Source: an uncultured Eubacteriaceae bacterium
GTDB taxonomy: Bacteria > Bacillota > Clostridia > Lachnospirales > CAG-274
Assembly (NCBI GenBank): GCA_946497035.1
Contig: CAMMIW010000002.1
Location: 1 to 64,000, forward strand
Length of the DNA: 64,000 nucleotides
Direction: 5' to 3'
Below the pieces are notes generated by a model that worked only from the letters and a program-made list of their open reading frames with translations, was not told the origin of the DNA and did not search any database. Both the position numbers and the translations under genes were made by a program. Below, in pieces: positions 1 to 8,452 of this stretch (positions are counted from its first letter, which is position 1; each line of letters begins with the position of its first letter).

Positions 1-20
1 TTAATTCACTTTATATGATT

Positions 21-40
21 ATTTAGTTTTCAATGTTCAA
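21..40 (-). promoter_or_regulatory. rRNA-leader-like motif (boxA/processing region)
   Basis: Read on the minus strand this stretch is TTGAACATTGAAAACTAAAT. It closely resembles the motif found just before 16S and 23S genes in Firmicute rRNA operons (Bacillus-type TTTGAAAACTAAA). It lies downstream of four strong leftward promoters and at the window edge, so I infer that a 16S rRNA gene begins shortly beyond position 1. The rRNA itself is not visible. Confidence 0.55.
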
Positions 41-94
41 ATTACACTAGTTATTTATTTTCACTAACTTTTCATCCCGTTAGCTACTTATTAT

Positions 95-122
95 ATTATA
101 ACCAATTTTTTCATTTTGTCAA
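95..122 (-). promoter_or_regulatory. Tandem promoter P1 (closest to left edge)
   Basis: Minus-strand TTGACA (122-117) and TATAAT (100-95), both perfect consensus, separated by 16 bases. The sequence after the -10 reaches AAGTAGCTAA, a variant of the start-site motif shared by the three promoters upstream. It is the last of four phased leftward promoters and the nearest to the putative rRNA operon. Confidence 0.8.
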
Positions 123-185
123 GCCTTTTTCAAATTTTTTTATTTTATTTTTCGACTTGTTTTTAATCGCTTTAGCGACTAGATC

Positions 186-214
186 ATTCTATCATATATT
201 TAGTAGCTTGTCAA
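186..214 (-). promoter_or_regulatory. Tandem promoter P2
   Basis: Minus-strand TTGACA (214-209), 17-base spacer ending in TGA (extended -10), and TAGAAT (191-186). The predicted start falls on the conserved TAGTCGCTAA motif. The -35 is 92 bases from that of P1. Confidence 0.75.
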
Positions 215-277
215 GAATTTTTTCATCTTTTTTACATTTTTGTTATTTCTTAACTGCTTTGCCTTAGCGACTAGATT

Positions 278-306
278 ATAATATCACAATCATTTAATCT
301 TGTCAA
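278..306 (-). promoter_or_regulatory. Tandem promoter P3
   Basis: Minus-strand TTGACA (306-301), 17-base spacer ending in TGA, and TATTAT (283-278), followed by TAGTCGCTAAGG at the predicted start. The -35 is 92 bases from that of P2. Confidence 0.75.
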
Positions 307-370
307 CACTTTTTTTAATTAATTTTAAAATTTATTTTTTATTAAAAATAATTAACTTAGCGACTTGAAT

Positions 371-399
371 ATATTATCAAACTTTATAAATTTTGTCAA
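371..399 (-). promoter_or_regulatory. Tandem promoter P4 (most upstream)
   Basis: Minus-strand TTGACA (399-394), 17-base spacer ending in TGA, and TAATAT (376-371), followed by CAAGTCGCTAAG at the predicted start. The -35 is 93 bases from that of P3. It begins right after the apt 3' end. Confidence 0.7.
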
Positions 400-424
400 T
401 ACCTTTTTTATATTTTTTAATATT

Positions 425-470
425 TATAAGTTCAGTTGTTAAGTATTAATACTTAACAACTGAACTTATA
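425..470. repeat. Perfect 46-base palindrome over the apt stop codon
   Basis: Every base from 425 to 447 pairs with 470 to 448, giving a gap-free 23-bp dyad. It contains the last apt codons and its stop. For leftward transcription no U-run follows (the plus strand to the left is T-rich, so the transcript would be A-rich), so it is not a textbook intrinsic terminator. It could still block read-through, protect the apt mRNA end, or bind a dimeric protein at the boundary with the promoter array. Confidence 0.6.
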
Positions 471-958
471 TTATAATCACCCAATAATTGGCGACCTTTT
501 AATTCTTCAAGCTCAATAAAAAAATTAAGGCTTACAACTTCTGCCCCAATGCTTTCAACAAGCTCAACAATAGCTTTACAAGTACCACCAGTTGCTAATA
601 AATCATCAACAATAATAACCTTATCACCCTTTTTAAGAGCGTCTTTATGTATCTCTAAAGTAGCACTTCCATATTCTAAATCATATTTTTGGCTTATAGT
701 TTCTGCTGGTAACTTTCCTGCTTTTCTAACAGGTATAAATCCTTTATTCATATTATAAGCTATAGGCATAGCAAATATAAAACCTCTAGATTCTGGGCCT
801 AAAATATAGTCAAATTCTATATTTTCAAGATTTTTTATAATCTCATCAACAGAATATTTTAAAGCATCTTTATCTTTTAAAACTGTAGTAATATCTCTAA
901 ATAAAACCCCTTCTATTGGATAATCGGGTATATTTCTTATAATATTTTTTAAATCCAT
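446..958 (-). CDS. apt: Adenine phosphoribosyltransferase
   Basis: Salvages adenine: adenine plus PRPP gives AMP and pyrophosphate in the cytoplasm. The 170-residue length is standard for the family. Visible signatures are the N-terminal PIEGVLFRDITT stretch, the GPESRGF segment and the PRPP-binding loop VIIVDDLLATGGT near residues 115-128. The start has a GGGAGG ribosome binding site 6-7 bases upstream that lies in the short gap after recJ, so the two are probably co-transcribed. recJ-apt adjacency is common in Clostridia. The last codons form half of a perfect palindrome. Confidence 0.96.
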   Translation of the reverse strand: MDLKNIIRNIPDYPIEGVLFRDITTVLKDKDALKYSVDEIIKNLENIEFDYILGPESRGFIFAMPIAYNMNKGFIPVRKAGKLPAETISQKYDLEYGSATLEIHKDALKKGDKVIIVDDLLATGGTCKAIVELVESIGAEVVSLNFFIELEELKGRQLLGDYNISSVVKY

Positions 959-972
959 AGTATCCTCCCATT

Positions 973-2745
973 TTAAGAAAGCCTAAAATCTTTTAAAATC
1001 AACTGAACACTTTCAATATCATTAAATACATTTACTTCAATAGAATATACCACATCTAAATTTAAGTCAACATATTTTTTTAAGCCTGATGTAATTTTTT
1101 CTATTTCATCATTATTTAAGTGTTGTTTTAATATATTTAAAAATTTATCATAGCCATCAAAACTTATAGCTTTAATAACATTAAAACCATCATCTAACAA
1201 TAATTGTATAATTTTTCCTTCTTTGCCAACAAATTTAATATTTTTTATACAAACATTTTTAGTAGCAAAAATAGCCCCTTTATTCTCTTTACCAATAGGC
1301 TTCATTTTACAAAGCTCTTTAGCTAAATCAATAGTTACATTTGAAAATTTTAAAGATTTATCTATAACAATAGTTTCTTGTAAATCTTCATCACTTAAAT
1401 TACAATTTTCATTTATAAGTTTTCTAAAAATATCCACATTATCATTTTCTAATGATAAACCAGCAGCCATAGTGTGTCCACCAAATTTTTGAAATAAGTG
1501 AGAACATTTTAAAAGCTCCTCAAACATATTGTAAGAAGGTATGCTTCTACCAGAGCCTTTAGCACCGTTTTTAGCTTTAGTTATAACAAAAGTAGGTTTA
1601 TAATAAATTTCCTTTATCCTACCTGCCACAATACCTGCTATAGATTCGTGTATTTCGTCATTATATACAACTAAAACTTTATCACCTTTTATGTTTGTAT
1701 TTTCTATCGTATATAAAATGTCTTCAACAGCTTTTGTTGTAAGGTTTTTTCTTTCAATATTGAGAGCTAATAAATCTTGTGCTAGTTTTTTAATTTTTTC
1801 TTCATCATCTATTGTAAAAAGCTCTACGGCTTTTAGTGCGCTTTCTAATCGGCCACTAGCATTTATACAAGGTCCTATTATAAAGCCATAATCTGTTTCA
1901 TTTATAACCTTTTCATCTATATTATTTACCTTTAAAATTTCATATAAACCTTTATTTATTTCTTTATTGTTGTTAAATATTTGTAAGCCCATTTTAACAA
2001 TAAGTCTATTTTCATCTAATAAATCAACTATATCACATACAGTAGAAATAGATGCAAAAACTAAATATTCATCTAAATTTTGCTCTATCTCCATATAATT
2101 GTAAAGGCCTTCAACAAACTTATAACTAATACCCCCTGCCGATAAAGCTTTAAAACTATAAGGACAATCTTCTTGTTTAGGGTTTATAATAATATCTGCA
2201 TTAGGTAATATTTCTATTTTTTGGTTATCTTCTTGTAAAAATCTAGGTTCGTGATGATCTAATATAATTATATCAAGTCCATTTTCTTTTATATATTGTA
2301 CTTCTTCTATACTAGCTATACCATTATCACAAGTAAAAATAATATCTACCCCTTTTTTTATAACCTCATTTATAGCATCTATATTAAGGCCATATCCTTC
2401 TTCTTCTCTATCGGGTATGTAATATATAACATTTGCACCAATATTTTTTAAAGCTTTATATAAAATAACTGTACTAGTAACTCCATCTACATCATAATCA
2501 CCATATATACATATAGTTTCATTTTTAGATATGGCCTTTATAATTTTTATAAAAGCCTTTTCCATATCTTTCATATTTAAGCAATTATGAAGAAGTAATC
2601 TATCCATATATAAATATGTATTTAATTTTCTTCTTGTTAAAATATTTCTATTAGCTAAAACAGTTGCAAAAATCTCACTAATGGCAAATTCTTCAACCAT
2701 TTTAGGTATATTAGCTTTTGGGTTTCTAATAATCCATTTTGCCAT
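973..2745 (-). CDS. recJ: Single-stranded-DNA exonuclease RecJ
   Basis: A 5'-3' single-strand DNA exonuclease used in recombination and mismatch repair. The 590-residue protein has the DHH-family motifs in order: YGDYDVDGVTS near residue 80 (metal-binding aspartates), LDHHE near 160, and the DHHA1 glycine motif GGHTMAAG near 420. The C-terminal third matches the nucleic-acid-binding part of RecJ. The start has an AAAGGAGA site about 13 bases upstream, a rather long spacing. It is followed 14 bases later by apt; upstream is an AT-rich gap and the secF terminator. Confidence 0.95.
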   Translation of the reverse strand: MAKWIIRNPKANIPKMVEEFAISEIFATVLANRNILTRRKLNTYLYMDRLLLHNCLNMKDMEKAFIKIIKAISKNETICIYGDYDVDGVTSTVILYKALKNIGANVIYYIPDREEEGYGLNIDAINEVIKKGVDIIFTCDNGIASIEEVQYIKENGLDIIILDHHEPRFLQEDNQKIEILPNADIIINPKQEDCPYSFKALSAGGISYKFVEGLYNYMEIEQNLDEYLVFASISTVCDIVDLLDENRLIVKMGLQIFNNNKEINKGLYEILKVNNIDEKVINETDYGFIIGPCINASGRLESALKAVELFTIDDEEKIKKLAQDLLALNIERKNLTTKAVEDILYTIENTNIKGDKVLVVYNDEIHESIAGIVAGRIKEIYYKPTFVITKAKNGAKGSGRSIPSYNMFEELLKCSHLFQKFGGHTMAAGLSLENDNVDIFRKLINENCNLSDEDLQETIVIDKSLKFSNVTIDLAKELCKMKPIGKENKGAIFATKNVCIKNIKFVGKEGKIIQLLLDDGFNVIKAISFDGYDKFLNILKQHLNNDEIEKITSGLKKYVDLNLDVVYSIEVNVFNDIESVQLILKDFRLS

Positions 2746-2914
2746 TTTTCTAATTTATCTCCTTTATAATTTATATTAATATTCTAACATATATATTTTT
2801 AATATAAAAGACAAAAATATAACTTTTTATAAAACTTTATTAATAATGGTTATATAATAAATTTTATTTTTATTTAACCTCCAATGATTGAAAAATAACC
2901 TTAATAACATAATA

Positions 2915-2946
2915 AAAGGCTATAGACAAAAAGCCTATAACCTTTT
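2915..2946 (-). terminator. Intrinsic terminator after secF
   Basis: On the minus strand a stem of about 13 pairs (with G-U wobbles) closes a U-rich loop and is followed by UUUAUU. It begins a few bases after the secF stop and should end the leftward secD-secF transcript. Confidence 0.75.
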
Positions 2947-2949
2947 AAA

Positions 2950-3834
2950 CTAACTATTTTTTTGTTTAATATTATTAAGCATATACCATATAGGACCTGC
3001 TATAAGTATAGAAGAATAAGTGCCACATATAATACCTATTGCAATAGGTAAGGCAAATATTTTAACAGATTCTACACCAAAAATATATAAGCTAATTATA
3101 GTAAAAAATGTAGTTAAAGAAGTAAATATAGAACGTCTTAAAGACTGGTTTATACCTTTATTTATAAGGTTTTCATCAATTTTGCCAGCTCTACCTTTAT
3201 TTTCTCTTATCCTATCAAAAATAACGATAGTAGCATTAATAGAATAACCTAAAACAGTAAGTATAGCTGCTATAAAAGCGTCATTTAAAGGTATTCTAAA
3301 TATGGCATAAAAAGATATTACTATTAAAGAGTCGTGTAAAAGAGCTATTATAGCGCTAGCACCTGTTTTTAAATTTTTAAACCTAAAAGAAACATATAAA
3401 AGCATAGCAATACAAGATACTAAAATAGCTAAAAAAGATGTTTTTTTCATTTCATTACTTATAGTAGCGCTAATATCTCTAATAGAATAATCGCTATCTG
3501 TTAAGCCATATTTTTTAGATATAGCATCTGTAAGAGCCTTTCTTTCTTCTTGGCTTAATAATCTTGTTTTTATAATAACGCTTTCGCCACTACCAACAAC
3601 TTGTATTTGAGCATTATCTATATTAATAGTTTCTTTAAGTATATTGTTTATATCATCGTTATTAACCTGTTTGCCATTTAAAGATATTTCTATAGAAGTA
3701 CCACCTGTAAATTGGATATCATAATTAAATAAACCTTTACCTTGGCTATTATTATAAAACATAAAACCAAAGCCAATGGCTATAATAATAACGGATATAG
3801 CAATATATATATATCTATTTTTTATTACATTCAT
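2950..3834 (-). CDS. secF: Protein translocase subunit SecF
   Basis: Partner of SecD; together they use the proton gradient to help pull secreted proteins through SecYEG. The 294 residues contain an N-terminal membrane segment, the FTGGTSIEI motif near residue 42, and a C-terminal block of about five membrane segments including GYSINATIVIFDRIREN, the SecF signature. An AGGAGG site precedes the ATG. The gap to secD is only 12 bases, so they form one operon. SecD and SecF are separate genes here rather than the fused SecDF seen in Bacillus. Confidence 0.96.
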   Translation of the reverse strand: MNVIKNRYIYIAISVIIIAIGFGFMFYNNSQGKGLFNYDIQFTGGTSIEISLNGKQVNNDDINNILKETINIDNAQIQVVGSGESVIIKTRLLSQEERKALTDAISKKYGLTDSDYSIRDISATISNEMKKTSFLAILVSCIAMLLYVSFRFKNLKTGASAIIALLHDSLIVISFYAIFRIPLNDAFIAAILTVLGYSINATIVIFDRIRENKGRAGKIDENLINKGINQSLRRSIFTSLTTFFTIISLYIFGVESVKIFALPIAIGIICGTYSSILIAGPIWYMLNNIKQKNS

Positions 3835-3846
3835 TTTTAAGCCTCC

Positions 3847-5235
3847 TTATTTACCACCATATAGCTTAGGGGATTTTATTCCTGCGTTAACCATAGCTTT
3901 AACAATAATTTTTGTAACAATTAAAGATGTAAACATAGAAAGAACAATACCGAGCATTAAAGTTTGAGCAAATCCTTTTATAGGGCCACTACCTAACCAA
4001 TATAAAACTCCACCTGCAATAAGAGTTGTAATATTACTATCTAATATAGCAGGAAAAGCTCTAGAAAAACCTTTATCTATAGCTAGCTTAAGGGTTCTAC
4101 CTTGGCTAAGTTCTTCTCTTATTCTTTCAAAAATAATAACATTAGCATCTACGGCCATACCAACAGATAATATAATACCTGCTATACCGTGTAAAGTTAA
4201 AGTAATATTAAGGCCATTTAAAAATATAAGTTCTAAAAGAATGTATATAAATAAGGCAAGACAAGCTGCAAAACCTTTAGCTCTATAAAATAAAAGCATA
4301 AATAATAAAACTAAAGATATACCAACTATACCACCTATAACGCTTGTTTTTAAAGCATTAGCACCAAGGGTTGCACCTATTGTGTTCATCTCTAAAATTT
4401 CAAGCTCAAAAGGTAAAGAACCTGCTCTTATTAAAGATGCTAGCTCTTCGGCGCTATCTATATCAAAGCCACCTTCAATAATAGCTTTACCATCTGGTAT
4501 AACTGTATTAACAGTAGGTGCACTTATTAATTGATCATCAAGCATAATAAATATAGGTTGGCCTATGTTAGCCTCTGTAGCCTTTTTAAAATCTTCTTTA
4601 CCTTTTTGGTTAAATTCTAGGCTTACAACAATTTGAGTTTGTCCTGTTTCTGTTGTATATGCTTGTTTTTTAGCATTAATAACGTCTTCACCTTTAACAA
4701 CAACTTGTCCTGTAATATCTACAAAAGATAATTTTGCTGTTTGTCCTATTTCAGAAATAGCCGTTTCCACATCTTCAATACCAGGTATTTCAACTCTTAT
4801 TCTTTTATCGCCTTCTTGATAAACATTAGCCTCTGTCCAACCTTTTCTATCAAGACGTTGTTGTATCATAGAAATGGCAGAGTCCATTTTTTCTTGCCAA
4901 GATGCCTCACCTAAAGATTGTACCTCTTCAGATTTTTCATCTTCAGAAGAAGTTTCTTCCCTATTTTGCTGGCTAGTTTCTTCTGTTTGTTGTGTTTGTT
5001 CTAATGTTGTTTCTTGCCCGCTTGTTTCTTCTGTGCTAGCTATTTGGCTATCATTAGTTTCTTCTTGTGCTTCATATACAATATAAACACCACCGCTTAA
5101 ATCTAAGCCTTTTTCTATATTTCTATAGCTAAGTATATGTCCATCACCATAACCATTATAAGATGTATAAAAAAGTATACCAGTAATAATGAATATTATA
5201 AAAAGTAATAAAACATTTTTATTTTTAGATTTCAT
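3847..5235 (-). CDS. secD: Protein translocase subunit SecD
   Basis: Membrane component of the Sec translocase. It has an N-terminal membrane segment, the GLDLSGGVYIVYE motif, a periplasmic-type domain and a C-terminal multi-pass region with GMAVDANVIIFERIREE. I start at the ATG at 5235 (462 residues, MKSKNKN...), which has a GAAAGGAAG site upstream; an in-frame TTG at 5280 lacks one. Unusual is a low-complexity insert of about 50 residues, rich in Glu, Gln, Ser and Thr, just after the first conserved motif. It is probably a flexible extracytoplasmic linker. Confidence 0.94.
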   Translation of the reverse strand: MKSKNKNVLLLFIIFIITGILFYTSYNGYGDGHILSYRNIEKGLDLSGGVYIVYEAQEETNDSQIASTEETSGQETTLEQTQQTEETSQQNREETSSEDEKSEEVQSLGEASWQEKMDSAISMIQQRLDRKGWTEANVYQEGDKRIRVEIPGIEDVETAISEIGQTAKLSFVDITGQVVVKGEDVINAKKQAYTTETGQTQIVVSLEFNQKGKEDFKKATEANIGQPIFIMLDDQLISAPTVNTVIPDGKAIIEGGFDIDSAEELASLIRAGSLPFELEILEMNTIGATLGANALKTSVIGGIVGISLVLLFMLLFYRAKGFAACLALFIYILLELIFLNGLNITLTLHGIAGIILSVGMAVDANVIIFERIREELSQGRTLKLAIDKGFSRAFPAILDSNITTLIAGGVLYWLGSGPIKGFAQTLMLGIVLSMFTSLIVTKIIVKAMVNAGIKSPKLYGGK

Positions 5236-5325
5236 ATATTTTCTTCTTCCTTTCTTGTTTAAATATAAATATTTAAACAATACTTTATATATTTATAGTA
5301 TATACTATTTTTAAAATAATATTTT

Positions 5326-6687
5326 CTATTGTTCTTTTAAGGCTTCGTAAACTTTCATCATAATAGAACATTCGGTTCTTTTCTTTTGCATCTCACAGCC
5401 TATTTCATAAGGTTTAATCAAATTGTTATACATATTGTTTGAGCTAGCAGCACAACCACCGCTACAATAAAATTTTGCCCAACAGCTTTTACAAGCTGGT
5501 TTAGAATATACGTTTAATCCTTCAAAGTTTTTTCTAATCTCTTTTCTTTCAACACCGTCAAAAACGTTACCCATTTTAAATTCATCTTGACCTACAAATT
5601 GATGGCAAGGGAATAAATCTCCCTCAGGAGTAACGGCTAAATATTCTGTACCAGATCCGCAACCAACAATCCTTTTATGAGCACAAGGGCCACCTGTTAA
5701 ATCTATCATAAAATGGAAAAAGTTAAACCATTTACCTTCTTCTTTTCTTTTTAACATTTCTTTAGCCAATTTTTCATATTCTTCAAAAATGATAGGTAAG
5801 TCTTCTTCTCTTATAGCATAGTCTTCTTTTTCATCTGTAACAACAGGCTCAACGCTAATTTGTTTAAAGCCTAAATCGGCAAGATGTAAAACATCTTTAG
5901 CAAAGTCTAAGTTGTTTCTTGTAAAAGTACCTCTTACATAATAGTCCATTTGGTTTCTATCTTCTGCCATTTTAACAAACTTAGGAACTATGTTGTCATA
6001 GCTACCTTGACCACCTGCTCTAACACGCATTTTATCATTTATTTCTTTTCTACCATCTAGGCTTAAAACCGCATTATGCATATTTTTATTTATATAATCT
6101 GCTATATCATCATTTAATAATATGCCATTTGTTGTCATAGTAAATCTAAAATTTTTGTTATGTTGCTTTTCAACGCTTCTGCCATATTCTACTATTTCTT
6201 TAACAACATCAAAATTCATTAAAGGTTCGCCACCAAAAAAGTCTATTTCAAGATTTTTTCTAGAGCCAGAATTTTCTATTAAAAAATCTATAGCCTTTTT
6301 TCCAACTTCCACGCTCATAAGAGAACGTTTACCATGATATTCACCTTCTTCTGCAAAGCAATATTTACATTTTAAGTTACAATCGTGGGCTATATGTAAA
6401 CATAGGGCTTTAACAACAGGCTTTCTATTGTCTACCTCAGGTATAATATTAGAAAAAATATCTGGCGAATATAAAACCTCATTTTCTTCTAACTCTTTAA
6501 GCTCTAAATAAGCCTCTTTTATATCATTTTCATTATATTTTTCTTTTAATATATTAGTTATATTTTCTAAAGTTTCTTTTTTATAATAATCTAATATATC
6601 GTAAGAAATATCATCTACACAGTGAATAGAACCACTATTAACATCTAAAACAATGTTTAAATCGTTCATTTTATACTTATGTATCAT
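5326..6687 (-). CDS. scfB: SCIFF ranthipeptide maturase (radical SAM/SPASM)
   Basis: Radical SAM enzyme that forms cysteine thioether cross-links in the SCIFF peptide encoded just upstream. The 453-residue protein has an N-terminal peptide-recognition region (about 1-90), the radical SAM cluster motif CNLKCKYC at 103-110, the following GGEP motif, and a C-terminal SPASM region with CKSCWAKFYCSGGC for auxiliary iron-sulfur clusters. The order peptide-maturase followed by secD/secF is a conserved clostridial arrangement. The start has a GAAAGGAG site. The maturase is separated from the peptide gene by a strong terminator and a second palindrome. Confidence 0.95.
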   Translation of the reverse strand: MIHKYKMNDLNIVLDVNSGSIHCVDDISYDILDYYKKETLENITNILKEKYNENDIKEAYLELKELEENEVLYSPDIFSNIIPEVDNRKPVVKALCLHIAHDCNLKCKYCFAEEGEYHGKRSLMSVEVGKKAIDFLIENSGSRKNLEIDFFGGEPLMNFDVVKEIVEYGRSVEKQHNKNFRFTMTTNGILLNDDIADYINKNMHNAVLSLDGRKEINDKMRVRAGGQGSYDNIVPKFVKMAEDRNQMDYYVRGTFTRNNLDFAKDVLHLADLGFKQISVEPVVTDEKEDYAIREEDLPIIFEEYEKLAKEMLKRKEEGKWFNFFHFMIDLTGGPCAHKRIVGCGSGTEYLAVTPEGDLFPCHQFVGQDEFKMGNVFDGVERKEIRKNFEGLNVYSKPACKSCWAKFYCSGGCAASSNNMYNNLIKPYEIGCEMQKKRTECSIMMKVYEALKEQ

Positions 6688-6740
6688 TTTAATCTCCTTT
6701 CAAAAACCTTTTAAATTTAGTAATTAATAACCTTAAAATA

Positions 6741-6766
6741 CACTTTACTAAAATTTTAGTAAAGTG
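6741..6766. repeat. Perfect 26-base palindrome upstream of scfB
   Basis: CACTTTACTAAAA and its exact complement form a gap-free 13-bp dyad about 55 bases upstream of the scfB start and downstream of the scfA terminator. It may be an operator or a second, weaker attenuator; the minus-strand sequence after it is only TATTTT. Confidence 0.5.
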
Positions 6767-6824
6767 CAATATAACTAACGATTTTTTTATAAATTACATA
6801 TATTATGGCTTTAACCTCTAATAT

Positions 6825-6860
6825 AAAACCATAGCTTAAAATGGCTTAAGCTATGGTTTT
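6825..6860 (-). terminator. Terminator between scfA and scfB
   Basis: A 14-15-bp stem (AAAACCATAGCTTAA and its complement) with a 6-7-base loop; U-rich sequence occurs in both directions. It lies right after the scfA stop and would make the short peptide transcript abundant while letting only read-through reach the maturase. Confidence 0.85.
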
Positions 6861-6868
6861 TAGGCTAA

Positions 6869-7012
6869 TTATTTTACCATTTCACATTTTTGGTTAGCAA
6901 CAGTACAAGATGTTTTGCAAGCAGATTGGCAAGATGTTTGACATTCGCCACAACCACCTTTAGCCATAGTGCTTTTAAGTAATCTAGTATTTAATGTTTT
7001 AATATGTTTCAT
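6869..7012 (-). CDS. scfA: SCIFF ranthipeptide precursor
   Basis: 47-residue six-cysteines-in-forty-five peptide. Cysteines are at 21, 24, 28, 32, 36 and 43 in the core GGCGECQTSCQSACKTSC; the leader is MKHIKTLNTRLLKST. It is the substrate of the radical SAM enzyme downstream; in studied SCIFF peptides a Cys-Thr thioether forms, and Cys32, Thr34 and Thr37 are candidates here. I chose the ATG at 7012 because an AGGAGG site lies 6-7 bases upstream; an in-frame upstream ATG has none. The gene has its own promoter and a strong terminator. The biological role of SCIFF is still unknown. Confidence 0.95.
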   Translation of the reverse strand: MKHIKTLNTRLLKSTMAKGGCGECQTSCQSACKTSCTVANQKCEMVK

Positions 7013-7055
7013 ATTATATCCTCCTAAAATGCTTAATTTAATATATGTACACAAT

Positions 7056-7084
7056 ATTATAACACATATTTTAAAAATTTTCCA
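7056..7084 (-). promoter_or_regulatory. Promoter of the SCIFF peptide gene
   Basis: Minus-strand TGGAAA (7084-7079), 17-base spacer ending TGT, then TATAAT (7061-7056), an extended -10 promoter. It lies in the gap between the TIGR04086-like gene and scfA. Confidence 0.65.
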
Positions 7085-7102
7085 TATTTTTTTAATATTT
7101 GG

Positions 7103-7507
7103 TTAAATTTTTTTAGTGTTTATACCTATAATGCCTCCTATACCACCAGCAGATATAGATAAGATAATTATCATAATCATTTTAGATGTTATTTTTAAAA
7201 CAGGTAAAACACAAAGGCCCACCATAATCATAATAGTAGAATAAACTATACCTACCAACATTCCAAAAATTAGTCCCTTGCTATTAACCCCTTTAGATGC
7301 AATAATACCACCTATCAAAACAGATAAAACCGTAGTAAGCATAACAACTATTTGTATATTTTTTTCTGTTATTTCTGTATATGTAAGTAAAACACCATAA
7401 ATAATAAAAACTATAGCAGTTAATAAATATGAAAATATAGCACCTTTTGTTAAAGAAATTATAGCATCATTAGGCTTGCTATTAGTAGTTTTTTTATTAT
7501 TAGACAT
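7103..7507 (-). CDS. TIGR04086-like four-helix membrane protein
   Basis: 134 residues with a short charged N-terminus (about 20 residues) followed by four hydrophobic segments with glycine-rich ends (for example LIGGIIASKG and ISAGGIGGIIG). Length, topology and location beside the SCIFF gene match the TIGR04086 membrane family that recurs at this position in Clostridia. Function is unknown; a role in SCIFF export or in the Sec machinery is only suggested by location. The start has a GGGGG-type site. Confidence 0.75.
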   Translation of the reverse strand: MSNNKKTTNSKPNDAIISLTKGAIFSYLLTAIVFIIYGVLLTYTEITEKNIQIVVMLTTVLSVLIGGIIASKGVNSKGLIFGMLVGIVYSTIMIMVGLCVLPVLKITSKMIMIIILSISAGGIGGIIGINTKKI

Positions 7508-7612
7508 AAAATCCCCCTTTTTAAATATTTTTATAATTACTATTGTATTAATTTTAATTTTGTTTTATGATATTATATAAATATAACTAATAAAATTTTA
7601 GGAGGTGTTTTT

Positions 7613-8449
7613 ATGATAGATCTTCATACACACTCAACCTATTCTGACGGAACATATAGCCCCCAAGAGCTTATAACTCTAGCTTATGAAAAAGGGCTAA
7701 AAGCAATAGCTATAACAGATCACGATACAATAGATGGTATAAATTATGCTAAAGATAGAGCAAAAGAGCTTAATATAGAGCTTATTAACGGTATAGAATT
7801 TTCTGCCGACTATAAAGGTATAGAAATACATATTTTAGGCTATTTTTTAGATATAACAAATAAAAATCTTTTAGCCCTTTTAAAAGAGTTAGAAAAAACA
7901 AGAGAAAAAAGAAACTTAGAGCTTATAGAAAAATTAAATAATATAGGTGTTAATATATCTTTAGATTATGTAAAATCTTTATCTAGTTATGGCCTAATCA
8001 CAAAAGCACATTTTGCAACTGCCTTATTAAAAAAAGGTTATGTTAAAAATAGAAATGAGGCTTTTAGCTTATATCTTGGTAAAGGCAAGCCTGCCTATGT
8101 GCAAAGAGTTTTAATATCTTATAAAGAAGCTATAAATTTTATATTAGATGCAAAGGGTATACCTGTTTTAGCTCACCCTATTATATATAAAATGTCTGAA
8201 AAAGATTTAGATATAGCTATTAAAGATTTAAAAAATAATGGTCTTTGTGGTATAGAATGTTATTATCCATCTAACACCTTAAATCAAACTAATTTTTTAA
8301 TATGCTTAGCTAAAAAATATAATTTAAAAATAACAGGTGGTAGCGATTTTCACGGTGAAAATAGGCCAAATGTATCGCTAGGTAATATATTTTTAGAAAA
8401 ACAAATAGATTATAAAATATTAGAAGATTTAAAAACTATAAGGAGATAA
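7613..8449 (+). CDS. PHP-domain phosphoesterase (RNase AM/YciV type)
   Basis: Metal-dependent phosphoesterase; characterised relatives hydrolyse 3',5'-nucleoside bisphosphates or trim short RNA. The 278 residues carry the PHP motifs: DLHTHSTYSDG at the start (H5, H7, D12), AITDHDTIDG, GIEFSADY, a histidine after TKAHF, LAHP near 185 and GSDFHG near the end. Insertion of a helical domain around 90-150 is normal for the family. AGGAGGTG precedes the ATG. smpB follows after 3 bases, so both are translated from one message. Confidence 0.88.
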   Translation: MIDLHTHSTYSDGTYSPQELITLAYEKGLKAIAITDHDTIDGINYAKDRAKELNIELINGIEFSADYKGIEIHILGYFLDITNKNLLALLKELEKTREKRNLELIEKLNNIGVNISLDYVKSLSSYGLITKAHFATALLKKGYVKNRNEAFSLYLGKGKPAYVQRVLISYKEAINFILDAKGIPVLAHPIIYKMSEKDLDIAIKDLKNNGLCGIECYYPSNTLNQTNFLICLAKKYNLKITGGSDFHGENRPNVSLGNIFLEKQIDYKILEDLKTIRR

Positions 8450-8452
8450 AAA

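Noticed and set aside
5236-5280. TTG start for secD that adds 15 residues
   Set aside because: No ribosome site; the ATG at 5235 has a good one.
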